Shown: positions 7,850 to 15,413 of the stretch, one piece after another
How positions within the stretch are numbered: the stretch's first letter is position 1
Layout: every line of letters starts with the position of its first letter
Assembly: GCA_003150315.1 (NCBI GenBank)
Contig: QAML01000074.1
Location: forward strand, 1 to 27,407
From: Prevotellaceae bacterium
GTDB taxonomy: Bacteria; Bacteroidota; Bacteroidia; Bacteroidales; Bacteroidaceae
Length of the DNA: 27,407 bases
Reading direction: 5' to 3'
Notes under the pieces: generated by a model
What the model saw: the letters and a program-made list of their open reading frames with translations, nothing else
What the model was told of the DNA's origin: nothing
Database searches by the model: none
Translations under genes and position numbers: made by a program

Positions 7850-8896
7850 TTATCTTATTGTGATTTCTCCCCTAAGGTCGGTGTTCATAAGCTCACGTAT
7901 CCGGTCGTTCGAAAGGTTGTGCCCCACAAGAAACATGAGTTTCGTAATAGTACTCTCCACTGTGGCATCATGACCATTGACCACGCCGGTTTCAAGTAGC
8001 TGCAATCCCGTGCGGTATCGGTTCATTTCTATCCAACCCTCGCTACACTGCGTAACGTTCACCACAATGATTCCCCTTTCTTCGGCTTCTTTCAAAAGTT
8101 CTATGAGCCATTTTTTCTGGGGAGCGTTTCCCGAGCCGTAAGTTCTCAACACTACGGCTCTCAACCCCGGAATGTTTACTATGGAGGAGATTATCTCGCG
8201 CCGTATGCCGGGAAAGAGCGTAATGACAACCACGTTGCTGTCCATTACGTAGTGAGGCTTGAACACGTTGTCCTTATTGGGGCGGCGTATGACGGCTTCA
8301 TTGTATTTTATGTGGATTCCCGCATGAGCCAGCCACGGAAAGTTGAATGAGCGAAAGGCATTGAATCCTTCGGCATTGATTTTTGTAGTGCGGTTGCCTC
8401 GCAGCAGGCGGTTTTCAAAGAATATGCAGACTTCTGGCACCATTGCGTTTCCCTCCGTGTCCTTTGCAGCGGCTATTTCAATGGATGTAAGCAGATTTTC
8501 GCGCCCGTCGGTGCGAATCATACTTATTGGCAGTTGCGAGCCGGTGAGGATTACGGGTTTCGTAAGCCCTTGCAGCATGAAACTGAGGGCTGATGCGGTG
8601 TACGACATGGTGTCTGTGCCGTGGAGAACCACGAAACCGTCGTAGTTGTCATAGTTGTCGGCAATGACTTTCACTATGGCCTGCCAGTTGGACGGCTCCA
8701 TGTCGCTGGAATCTATGGGTGGGTTGAAAGCGTAGGAGTGAATGTTGTAGTCGAAGTCCTCCAACTCGGGAATCCAACGGCGAACATGGGTGAAATCGTA
8801 GGTTTCCAATGCTCCCGTATGCCGGTTTTCTATCATTCCTATGGTTCCGCCTGTATAAATGATGAGTATATTGGCGGAAGTATTTATATTCTTCAT
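7850..8896 (-). CDS. ansA: Type I L-asparaginase
   Basis: This 348-aa enzyme hydrolyses L-asparagine to aspartate and ammonia. The N-terminal nucleophile motif YTGGTIGM places the catalytic Thr at residue 18. The second active-site motif HGTDTMSYTASALSF places Thr94 and Asp95. VILTGSQLP and TDGRENLLTS follow as in the family. There is no signal peptide, so it is cytoplasmic, as expected for type I (E. coli AnsA is 338 aa). It is transcribed alone, with its own promoter and terminator. The promoter lies so close to the ATG that the transcript may be leaderless. Confidence 0.95.
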   Translation of the reverse strand: MKNINTSANILIIYTGGTIGMIENRHTGALETYDFTHVRRWIPELEDFDYNIHSYAFNPPIDSSDMEPSNWQAIVKVIADNYDNYDGFVVLHGTDTMSYTASALSFMLQGLTKPVILTGSQLPISMIRTDGRENLLTSIEIAAAKDTEGNAMVPEVCIFFENRLLRGNRTTKINAEGFNAFRSFNFPWLAHAGIHIKYNEAVIRRPNKDNVFKPHYVMDSNVVVITLFPGIRREIISSIVNIPGLRAVVLRTYGSGNAPQKKWLIELLKEAEERGIIVVNVTQCSEGWIEMNRYRTGLQLLETGVVNGHDATVESTITKLMFLVGHNLSNDRIRELMNTDLRGEITIR

Positions 8897-8900
8897 AATG

Positions 8901-8932
8901 CAAAAGTAACATTATGATATAAAACTACCAAG
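8901..8932 (-). promoter_or_regulatory. Promoter of the asparaginase gene
   Basis: On the minus strand, TACTTTTG (8908-8901) matches TAnnTTTG. CTTG (8932-8929) sits 20 nt upstream as an approximate -33 box. Only four bases separate the -7 element from the ATG at 8896, so transcription would start at or next to the initiation codon. Confidence 0.5.
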
Positions 8933-9165
8933 TTTTGGGGTGAAAATCAGAGGCGGTGGTTTGAATTTGCACTGTTGTGGCGGCGAGAGCGGATGTTTTC
9001 GGCGGCAAAAGGCATGTCTGCGGTATGTGGAGCATTGTTGCAGAAGAAGCGAGCCGCACTATGTCATTCCCGGGCGTTTTACGGTAAAAATCACGGCATA
9101 AAGCGGGAATTCCGGGGCATAAAAACAGCCGTTTGTAAGTTGCTGAAAATCAGATGTGATTTTTG

Positions 9166-9259
9166 GCGAAAAATATAAGGCACATATTTTAAAATAAGTG
9201 CCTTGTATTTTAAAATACATGGCTTGTATTTTTTACGAGATGCCTTGTGTTTTTTTCGC
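9166..9259 (+). repeat. 21-bp-unit palindromic intergenic element, copy E3
   Basis: One inverted unit is followed by three direct units, and GCGAAAAA/TTTTTTTCGC form matching ends. Sixty-five consecutive bases, from AAAATATAAGG to TTGTATTTTTT, are identical to copy E6 on the opposite strand. The left flank GTTTGTAAGTTGCTGAAAAT (9131-9150) and the next 10 bases recur before E8. The rest of 8933-9165 shows no gene. Confidence 0.87.
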
Positions 9260-9315
9260 GTTCCGATTTGGAAAGAAAAACAATGTTTTTTGCTGTCATG
9301 GCGAGGCACGGAAAT

Positions 9316-9345
9316 AAAAAATCCCGCCGAAACGAATCGGCGGGA
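9316..9345 (-). terminator. Terminator of the fasciclin gene
   Basis: A 9-bp perfect stem (TCCCGCCGA with TCGGCGGGA) and a 6-nt loop are followed on the minus strand by TTTTTT. It lies 31 nt past the fasciclin stop. Confidence 0.85.
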
Positions 9346-9376
9346 AATATGGATGAGTGATAATTTTCGGTATTGT

Positions 9377-11419
9377 TTACCAAGCGTCTTCGGGCTTTGT
9401 GCCGTTGTAAACGTTTTTGGGTGCAAACTCTACGTAGTCGAGCACGAACATGGTTGAAGAGTTGGCGAGCACACTCTTGAATCGTATGTAGTAGGTCTGG
9501 TCGGGATAGAGATTTCCTGTGTGGAAAATCTTGCGCAGACGGTGTTCGGAGCGAACATTATAGAGAGTGGTGCTGACAACTCCGCCGGTTGACGGACCTT
9601 CGTGCTTGCAGCCCATCATATATCCGTGGTTGCGCATATTACGGTCGCGTTCGCGATTGAGATCAGGGTCTTCGTTATCGTATAACGCCCAACCAATCAA
9701 AGGATTCGTAACCTCTATGCGCTCGTCAATGGGAAGTCCCTCGGCTTGCAGGTTGTTGGGATCTGTACCAAAGTAAGGCTGCGCCATACCACGGTTTGAG
9801 GAATAGGAATATACGAGACGCACTTCCCAAGAACCTTCGAAAGGCACCGGCGGAAGGCGAAACGTGAAGTCGTATTGCCCCGTAATGTTGTGCTCGTCGC
9901 AATACATATCATTCCAGCCGCAGTTGTAGCCCGTGAGATAGTGATAGTTTGTTCCCTCGGCGTTAAGCGTAAGATAATCAATGTATCCCTTGGGGAGATA
10001 TATACCGTTTTGTCCCTCTTTTATGAACAAACCGTTTGTAATAAGTTCGGGATAGTAAGTGGAAAGGTCCATGCGGATGCGCTGGTTAAGCACCTTGCCC
10101 GGAACATCGCTGTTGTAGGTCAGAACATCGTCAATAGGATAGTAAAAACCATTGAGGGCGTTGTTGTCGTAATCGCCGTTGTTCGATTTTATTCCGATAC
10201 CAGGAATCTCCACAAGGGTTTCGGTGTAAGTATCGGGGTCGTAAACCGAATAACGGTTTATTCTGATTCCGTCGGTACTTGGTCCTTCGGTCATCTTAAT
10301 CATTCTGCGGTGGTTGGTAGACATTGTTTCCCAGAAGTTGTCGCAGTTAATGGACAGACGGGTGGGGTTCTTGTACGAGAAACCGTATTCCGTGCGGTGA
10401 ACAACAAGCCAATTGTAAGGAATACGCGCAGGCAGCAGGTGATAGGCTATGAATTCGTTCACGGCATTGGTAGTATCTGTGAGTTCTGTGCCGGTAGCCG
10501 TGGGATATACCTCTGCACATTTTGCCTTGAACTGATTAATAATCTGTTCTTCGTTTACTATTACTCCGCCTTCCACTATAGGCATGTCGATTCCCCATTT
10601 TTCGTGGAAAACACTGTCGGTTTCAAGCAGAACAGTATAACCGAAGTAGCGGTGTTGAGGTATAATGTCGTCCCAGTTCGGGTTGCCGGTGTATTTTTCC
10701 GGGAGATCGCGTTTCTCATATTCCTCATCGCGATATTTTGTAAGCTTTGCAGCCCAACCGGTTCGCTTCAGAAGCATTGAAAATACCTTGGCGTTGCCGG
10801 CATTCTCAATCATGTTGCCTATATAAGCGTTGGAGAGCAGAACCACACGGTCAACGGCGTGAATATATCCGTTTTCAAGTTCATGATCGCGCGAAATGAC
10901 GAGTGCGTCATTGTTTATTCTCACGGCAGCTTTGCCGTTAACGGTGTCGAAACGTATTGTCATGTATCGGTCGTCCGCATTGGTTATGGGCAGTGTGCCT
11001 TCGCTGAAGTCGGCAATGCGGTAAGCGTCGCCGTCTTTACTGTCAAGAATGCTGCATCTTACTATTCTTTCAGCCACGGAGTCCTCTATCTGTTCAACGG
11101 GAAAGTCTTTCTGGTTGTAGATGGAGTCAAGCAAATGGTGCATTGCCTGATCGGTGGGCGCAAAAACGGTGTAGTTTCCGCGAGCCGAGAGCAAGTCGGA
11201 AAAAGTTGACGATGATTTTGAGCTGAGTTTCACTTTGCGCAAAACGTAGGAGTATAGTTGGAAACTATCACTCTTTTGCAAATAACCCGTAATCATGTCG
11301 CCTTTGAAAGTGTAAAGGTTGGAGCTGTCAACATCATCAGAACAAGCTGAAATTGTAAAGATTGTCGTGCAAACTATGACTGCTGCAAGACAGGCGAAAA
11401 GCTTTTTTATTGTTTTCAT
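9377..11419 (-). CDS. Fasciclin-domain surface lipoprotein
   Basis: This 680-aa lipoprotein has lipobox ISAC with Cys26, followed by SDD; acidic residues after the cysteine favour surface export in Bacteroidota. The first FAS1 domain (about 45-195) has the two hallmark segments, NYTVFAPTDQA and NGYIHAVDRVV. A second, diverged FAS1-like region follows (about 196-440), beginning SNAYIGNMIENAGNAKVFSM. The C-terminal part (about 460-680) is predicted beta-rich, with aromatic segments such as FEGSWEVRLVYSYSS and a YVEFAP ending, and may be a binding or adhesion module. Fasciclin proteins mediate adhesion or accompany Sus-type loci; no SusC/D partner lies nearby. Confidence 0.85.
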   Translation of the reverse strand: MKTIKKLFACLAAVIVCTTIFTISACSDDVDSSNLYTFKGDMITGYLQKSDSFQLYSYVLRKVKLSSKSSSTFSDLLSARGNYTVFAPTDQAMHHLLDSIYNQKDFPVEQIEDSVAERIVRCSILDSKDGDAYRIADFSEGTLPITNADDRYMTIRFDTVNGKAAVRINNDALVISRDHELENGYIHAVDRVVLLSNAYIGNMIENAGNAKVFSMLLKRTGWAAKLTKYRDEEYEKRDLPEKYTGNPNWDDIIPQHRYFGYTVLLETDSVFHEKWGIDMPIVEGGVIVNEEQIINQFKAKCAEVYPTATGTELTDTTNAVNEFIAYHLLPARIPYNWLVVHRTEYGFSYKNPTRLSINCDNFWETMSTNHRRMIKMTEGPSTDGIRINRYSVYDPDTYTETLVEIPGIGIKSNNGDYDNNALNGFYYPIDDVLTYNSDVPGKVLNQRIRMDLSTYYPELITNGLFIKEGQNGIYLPKGYIDYLTLNAEGTNYHYLTGYNCGWNDMYCDEHNITGQYDFTFRLPPVPFEGSWEVRLVYSYSSNRGMAQPYFGTDPNNLQAEGLPIDERIEVTNPLIGWALYDNEDPDLNRERDRNMRNHGYMMGCKHEGPSTGGVVSTTLYNVRSEHRLRKIFHTGNLYPDQTYYIRFKSVLANSSTMFVLDYVEFAPKNVYNGTKPEDAW

Positions 11420-11500
11420 ATCAAGGAAATGTTTCCAATGGAGGCAAAGTGATGTATCGCAAGCCGTGTATGTTTATTTCTTTTGTGAGACTTTTGGATG

Positions 11501-11508
11501 CAAATATA
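11501..11508 (-). promoter_or_regulatory. Promoter -7 element for the fasciclin gene
   Basis: TATATTTG on the minus strand (CAAATATA on the plus strand) matches TAnnTTTG and lies 82 nt before the ATG at 11419. Between here and E4 (11509-11764) I see no supported gene. Confidence 0.5.
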
Positions 11509-11764
11509 ATTTTTTTTTTATTCTGTAGCATTATAAAATACAAAAAAGAGAGAAACAAATTTTTATACCCGTGTGGCGGAGGAGTAATGCGTTAAAAATA
11601 GTGTAGAAATGTTTTTGGCTTTCTGTGTGAGGCATGCACTGAAAACATGGTGCTGCCTAAGAAAAAGGGTGTGCCGTGAGGGTGTTTCTGCGTTGCGAAA
11701 ACCATGATTTTCATGCCTTGTTGCGATGCTCACAAAAGTCATTGTGTTTCAGGGGTATGCAAAG

Positions 11765-11858
11765 GCGAAAAAATACAAGGCTTTTGTTTGAAAATACAAG
11801 GCACATATTTTAAAATATATGGCTTGTATTTTGAAATAAGTGCCTTATGTTTTTTTCG
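11765..11858 (+). repeat. 21-bp-unit palindromic intergenic element, copy E4
   Basis: This copy has two inverted units followed by two direct units. The outer inverted unit is diverged (AAGGCTTTTGTTTG), and the inner arms mismatch at about three positions. It begins GCGAAAAAATAC and ends TTTTTTTCG, followed by ATGTGCCGAAG. It lies between the fasciclin and TetR promoters in a 710-bp stretch without genes. Confidence 0.82.
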
Positions 11859-12064
11859 ATGTGCCGAAGCGCATAAAAAAAGTCCCGAAAAGGGAATTTT
11901 TCCGGGTGTTTTGAGGCATGCTTCGAGGCAATGGTGCGGGCGTATATGGAAATGAAGAAACGGGAAGCGGGTTTTAGCATACGTGAAATTCTGTTTTGCA
12001 GGTCAAAGTGTTGATATATGCATGATTTTTGGTGTTATTATACAGCCATGTTGCGCAAAACGCT

Positions 12065-12072
12065 TATATTTG
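12065..12072 (+). promoter_or_regulatory. Promoter -7 element for the TetR-fabG block
   Basis: TATATTTG matches TAnnTTTG and lies 58 nt before the TetR ATG at 12130. Its position supports that start rather than upstream in-frame codons. The preceding GCGCAAAACGC (12053-12063) is partly symmetric and could be an autoregulatory operator, but that is a guess. Confidence 0.5.
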
Positions 12073-12129
12073 CACACGGAGAAAACAGCGTGCAATAAAT
12101 TTAAGCTGCACGCCAAACTTCGAAAAAAT

Positions 12130-12723
12130 ATGTCAGTAGCAAAGACTCGTCAGAAACTCGTAGATGTAGCCCGCCATCTTTTTGCGCAAAACGGACTTGA
12201 AGCCACAACCATGAACATGATTGCGGAGGCTTCGCAAAAAGGAAGGCGAACGCTGTACACATACTTTAAGAACAAGGAAGAAATATACTATGCCGTAATC
12301 CAGACAGAGCTTGAGAGACTAAGCGATCGCATGGACGAAGTGGCGGCAATGGATATTGAACCCGAACAAAAGGTCATACTCCTTATATATACCCACCTGA
12401 ACATGATAAAAGAGGCTGTGGTGAGAAACGGAAACCTTCGCGCCGAATTTTTCCGCAACATCTGGATGGTGGAAAAGGTGAGAAAACAATTTGATGCCGC
12501 CGAGCAGGATGTTTTCTACAATGTGCTCAAGGAGGGACGGGACACCGGCAAATTCATCATTGAAGACGTGCGCCTCATGGCGGACATAATACATTACACA
12601 CTCAAAGGTCTTGAAGTGCCATATATATATGGTCGTCTGGGCAACGGAATGAAAGAAGCGATTTCGCGTCCCATTGTGGCGGGACTGGTTCGCCGTGCCT
12701 TGGGAATGGGACCTTTGAGATGA
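12130..12723 (+). CDS. TetR/AcrR-family transcriptional regulator
   Basis: This 197-aa regulator has an N-terminal TetR helix-turn-helix domain (about 1-50): KTRQKLVDVARHLFAQNG, then TTMNMIAEASQKGRRTLYTY and FKNKEEIYYAVI. The remaining all-helical part (about 60-197) is the ligand-binding and dimerisation region. I chose the ATG at 12130 because it gives the normal N-terminus of the family and lies just after the promoter; the frame extends upstream without similarity. Its last codons overlap an in-frame ATG upstream of fabG. Adjacency to fabG suggests control of fatty-acid synthesis or envelope lipid functions, which is inference. Confidence 0.9.
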   Translation: MSVAKTRQKLVDVARHLFAQNGLEATTMNMIAEASQKGRRTLYTYFKNKEEIYYAVIQTELERLSDRMDEVAAMDIEPEQKVILLIYTHLNMIKEAVVRNGNLRAEFFRNIWMVEKVRKQFDAAEQDVFYNVLKEGRDTGKFIIEDVRLMADIIHYTLKGLEVPYIYGRLGNGMKEAISRPIVAGLVRRALGMGPLR

Positions 12724-12758
12724 AAGAACGGATTAAATATAAAACCAAACAAAATAAA

Positions 12759-13505
12759 ATGGGACTATTAACAGGAAAAAATGCACTTATAACAGGTGCT
12801 GCACGCGGAATAGGTAAAGCAATCGCTTTGAAGTTTGCTTCGGAAGGCGCAAACATAGCTTTCACCGATCTTGTAATTGATGAAAACGGTAAGAAAACCG
12901 AAGAAGAAATAGCAGCTCTCGGTGTTAAGGCAAAAGGTTATGCTTCAAACGCTGCCAATTTCGAAGAAACCGCAAAAGTAGTGGAACAAGTGAAAAACGA
13001 TTTCGGTTCCATTGATATTCTTGTCAACAACGCCGGAATAACAAAAGACGGTTTGATGATGAGAATGACCGAACAGCAGTGGGACGCAGTGATTGCAGTG
13101 AACCTGAAGTCGGCTTTCAACTTCATTCATGCCTGCACGCCGATAATGATGAGGCAACGTAAAGGCAGCATAATCAACATGGCATCGGTTGTGGGCGTTC
13201 ACGGAAACGCCGGACAGAGTAATTATGCCGCTTCAAAGGCAGGTCTTATAGCTTTGGCAAAGTCTATTGCACAGGAAATGGGTTCTCGCGGCATTCGTGC
13301 CAATGCAATTGCTCCGGGATTCATAGAAACTGCGATGACTGCGGCACTTCCCGAAGATATTCGCAAAGATTGGATTCAGAAGATACCTCTTCGCCGTGGC
13401 GGACAGGTGGAAGATATAGCAAATGTAGCCACCTTCCTTGCATCTGATATGTCGAGCTACGTGTCAGGTCAGGTTATTCAGGTTGATGGCGGCATGAACA
13501 TGTAA
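12759..13505 (+). CDS. fabG: 3-oxoacyl-[acyl-carrier-protein] reductase
   Basis: This 248-aa short-chain dehydrogenase reduces 3-oxoacyl-ACP with NADPH in type II fatty-acid synthesis, in the cytoplasm. Starting at MGLLTGKNALITGAARGIGK gives exactly the usual FabG length. An ATG 13 codons upstream (12720) overlaps the TetR stop and would add a basic extension. The Rossmann motif TGAARGIGK, NNAG at about 90-93, and the catalytic triad Ser143, Tyr156 and Lys160 (SNYAASK) are present. The C-terminal SYVSGQVIQVDGGMNM is typical of FabG. It is transcribed with the TetR gene and followed by a strong hairpin. Confidence 0.93.
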   Translation: MGLLTGKNALITGAARGIGKAIALKFASEGANIAFTDLVIDENGKKTEEEIAALGVKAKGYASNAANFEETAKVVEQVKNDFGSIDILVNNAGITKDGLMMRMTEQQWDAVIAVNLKSAFNFIHACTPIMMRQRKGSIINMASVVGVHGNAGQSNYAASKAGLIALAKSIAQEMGSRGIRANAIAPGFIETAMTAALPEDIRKDWIQKIPLRRGGQVEDIANVATFLASDMSSYVSGQVIQVDGGMNM

Positions 13506-13529
13506 TTAAATACGATAGAAATCATTCAA

Positions 13530-13566
13530 AGGGTCGCAAGGGGGAAAACCATTGCGACCCTGTTTA
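13530..13566 (+). terminator. Hairpin terminator after fabG
   Basis: A 10-bp perfect stem (AGGGTCGCAA with TTGCGACCCT) and a 12-nt loop are followed by GTTTAT, a weak U-tract. It sits in the 74-bp gap before the pseudouridine synthase gene, which has no obvious promoter of its own. It may therefore act as a partial terminator. Confidence 0.7.
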
Positions 13567-13579
13567 TAAGAAGTACATC

Positions 13580-14284
13580 ATGCAAGTTGTTTACGAGGAC
13601 AACCATATAATAATAGTGAGCAAGAAAGCCGGCGAAATAGTTCAGGGCGATATTACGGGCGACCGCACGCTTTGCGAAGACGTTAAGGCGTATATCAAAG
13701 ACCGCTATGCAAAGCCCGGAGCCGTTTTTCTCGGAGTGGTTCACCGTTTGGACCGCCCCGCAATGGGTCTTGTGATTTTTGCACGCACAAGTAAGGCTCT
13801 TTCGCGCCTTAACGAGATGCTCAGGGTCAAAGATAAAATACGCAAGACCTATTGGGCTATCGTGGCAAAGCGTCCGCCGAGGGACGAAGACCATTTGGAG
13901 CAGTATCTTGTAAGGAATGCCAAGAACAACAAGACTTATGTGGCTCGCGAGGGTGTGAAAGATGCAAAACTTGCCGCTCTCGATTATCGCGTTGTGGCTC
14001 ACAGCGACCGCTATTGGCTGCTTGAGATAAATCTTCTCACGGGTCGTCATCATCAGATACGTTGCCAGCTTGCCGCAATGGGCTGTCCCATAAAGGGCGA
14101 CTTGAAATACGGCGCACCGCGAAGCAATCCCGACGGAAGTATCTCGTTGCTTGCACGAAGACTCGAGTTCGAACATCCCGTGTCTCATAAACAAATTGAA
14201 GTGGAAGCCCCTGTTCCCGCCGACAAATTGTGGAACATGCTTGCCATAATGACTGAGGCGGGCAAAGAACGGGAGCTGATGTAA
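13580..14284 (+). CDS. RluA-family RNA pseudouridine synthase
   Basis: This 234-aa enzyme converts uridine to pseudouridine in rRNA or tRNA. The signature HRLDRPAMGLVIFART places the catalytic Asp at residue 58. Downstream family motifs are TYWAIV and the segment LLTGRHHQIRCQLA, with GDLKYGAP near 170. It begins directly with VYEDNHIIIVSKKAG and lacks an N-terminal S4 RNA-binding domain, as in the short RluA/RluC-like single-domain members. The exact target nucleotide cannot be told from the sequence. It lies downstream of fabG beyond a hairpin. Confidence 0.9.
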   Translation: MQVVYEDNHIIIVSKKAGEIVQGDITGDRTLCEDVKAYIKDRYAKPGAVFLGVVHRLDRPAMGLVIFARTSKALSRLNEMLRVKDKIRKTYWAIVAKRPPRDEDHLEQYLVRNAKNNKTYVAREGVKDAKLAALDYRVVAHSDRYWLLEINLLTGRHHQIRCQLAAMGCPIKGDLKYGAPRSNPDGSISLLARRLEFEHPVSHKQIEVEAPVPADKLWNMLAIMTEAGKERELM

Positions 14285-14324
14285 AAAACAAGGCAATGCG
14301 CTGACAACCTATTTGTTTTTGCGC

Positions 14325-14332
14325 TAATTTTG
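14325..14332 (+). promoter_or_regulatory. Promoter -7 element for the glycine-zipper lipoprotein
   Basis: TAATTTTG matches TAnnTTTG and lies 38 nt before the ATG at 14370. Confidence 0.5.
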
Positions 14333-14369
14333 CCGTTTATAGAGGAGAACAGAATAAAAGTTGAAAATA

Positions 14370-15044
14370 ATGAAAGCAAACAAGATTGCGGCAGCCGCCT
14401 TTGCGGCGTTGATATTGCTGTCGGGCTGCACTGACCGTCAGATGCAGGGCACAATGGCAGGCGGTTCGCTCGGTGCAATCTTTGGTTCGAGCATCGGAGG
14501 TCTCATGGGCGGTCCCCGGGGAAGCGATGCCGGCACCGCACTCGGCATGGCTGTAGGAGCTGTAGTGGGAAATGCGGTAACAAGTCCGAAAGCCCGCAAG
14601 GCAAACAGTAATATAGACGAATGCGATGACAGTAGCAACGCTCCTTATTCAAGCAGACATCCTGCCGCAGGCGGAAACGACCGATATGTGTCTCACATAG
14701 AGGGGCTGAAAGTGGAAAACATTCGTTTTGTGGACGAGAATCGCAATCAGACAATCGATGCCGGCGAGCATGCAAAGGTTCTCTTTGAAATTCACAACGG
14801 CGGAAACGCCACGCTTTACAACATAACACCCGTGGTAACCAGCAGCGAACCGAAGAAAGTGATTGTGTCGCCGACGGCAATAGTTGAAAATCTTGCGCCG
14901 GGCAAAGCTGTGTCTTACACGGCAAACATTCTCGCCTCGCCAAAGCTCAAGGACGGAGAAGTAAACTTCAAAATAGCTTTTCAAGACGGAAAGCGCATAG
15001 TTACATTCAAAGATTTTTCGCTGGCAACCAAGGCTGCGAAGTAA
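14370..15044 (+). CDS. Glycine-zipper lipoprotein with a C-terminal beta domain
   Basis: This 224-aa envelope lipoprotein has lipobox LSGC with Cys20. I chose the ATG at 14370; a TTG three codons upstream is less likely. A glycine-zipper region follows (about 28-72: GGSLGAIFGSSIGGLMGG and ALGMAVGAVVGNAV), suited to packing in a membrane. A polar linker rich in Asn and Ser leads to a beta-rich domain (about 105-220) with HIEGLKVENIRFVDENRNQT and a FEIHNGGNATLYN strand pair, resembling an Ig-like fold. Proteins of this type are common in Bacteroidota and of unknown role. Confidence 0.8.
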   Translation: MKANKIAAAAFAALILLSGCTDRQMQGTMAGGSLGAIFGSSIGGLMGGPRGSDAGTALGMAVGAVVGNAVTSPKARKANSNIDECDDSSNAPYSSRHPAAGGNDRYVSHIEGLKVENIRFVDENRNQTIDAGEHAKVLFEIHNGGNATLYNITPVVTSSEPKKVIVSPTAIVENLAPGKAVSYTANILASPKLKDGEVNFKIAFQDGKRIVTFKDFSLATKAAK

Positions 15045-15067
15045 TGAAGATATAAAAAATCAAGGTT

Positions 15068-15102
15068 CAGCCGTTTCCTAATTTCGGGAACGGCTGTTTT
15101 TT
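15068..15102 (+). terminator. Terminator of the glycine-zipper lipoprotein gene
   Basis: The arms CAGCCGTTTCC and GGGAACGGCTG form an 11-bp stem with one G-U pair, followed by TTTTTT. Confidence 0.87.
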
Positions 15103-15225
15103 GCGAAACATGGCATGCGTCCGCCGGCAGGTTTGTTTTCCTAAAAATCATGCATGGTTTTCGTTGAACGGCTTCCTCTGAAAAAACGTATGATGTATGC
15201 AATTTGGAGACCGCCATTGGCACAT

Positions 15226-15318
15226 GCGAAAAAACATAAGGCATGTTGCAAAAAATATAAGGCACATATTTTAAAATATGTGCCTTATGTTTTGAAATAA
15301 GTGCCTTGTATTTTTCGC
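15226..15318 (-). repeat. 21-bp-unit palindromic intergenic element, copy E5
   Basis: Read on the minus strand, two inverted units are followed by two direct units. GCGAAAAATAC and ATGTTTTTTCGC form the ends. The flank beside it (15331-15356, minus strand CTTTTGTAAGTTGTTG) matches that of E2. It lies between the convergent lipoprotein and GT-C genes. I see no clear terminator for the minus-strand operon here, so E5 could provide one. Confidence 0.85.
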
Positions 15319-15413
15319 CTTTTCAAATGTCTGAAAAACAACAACTTACAAAAGTCTTGAGAAATTGGTTATCTGGTTGGTTTTCAGTCTTTTGCGGAAA
15401 AACGCTTCTTCCC

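Noticed and set aside
9875..10780. A 301-aa plus-strand open frame opposite the fasciclin gene
   Set aside because: It is a shadow frame. The minus strand carries clear FAS1 motifs, a lipobox and a matching terminator.
11885..11915. A hairpin around TCCCGAAAAGGGAATTTTTCCGGG as a terminator or attenuator
   Set aside because: The arms pair poorly in any single register and no gene ends nearby.
11983..12129. An upstream extension of the TetR protein
   Set aside because: The frame is open, but the promoter at 12065-12072 lies inside it and the normal TetR N-terminus begins at 12130.
13526..14296. A 256-aa minus-strand open frame opposite the pseudouridine synthase gene
   Set aside because: It is a shadow frame. 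The plus strand has the HRLD catalytic signature and a normal family length.
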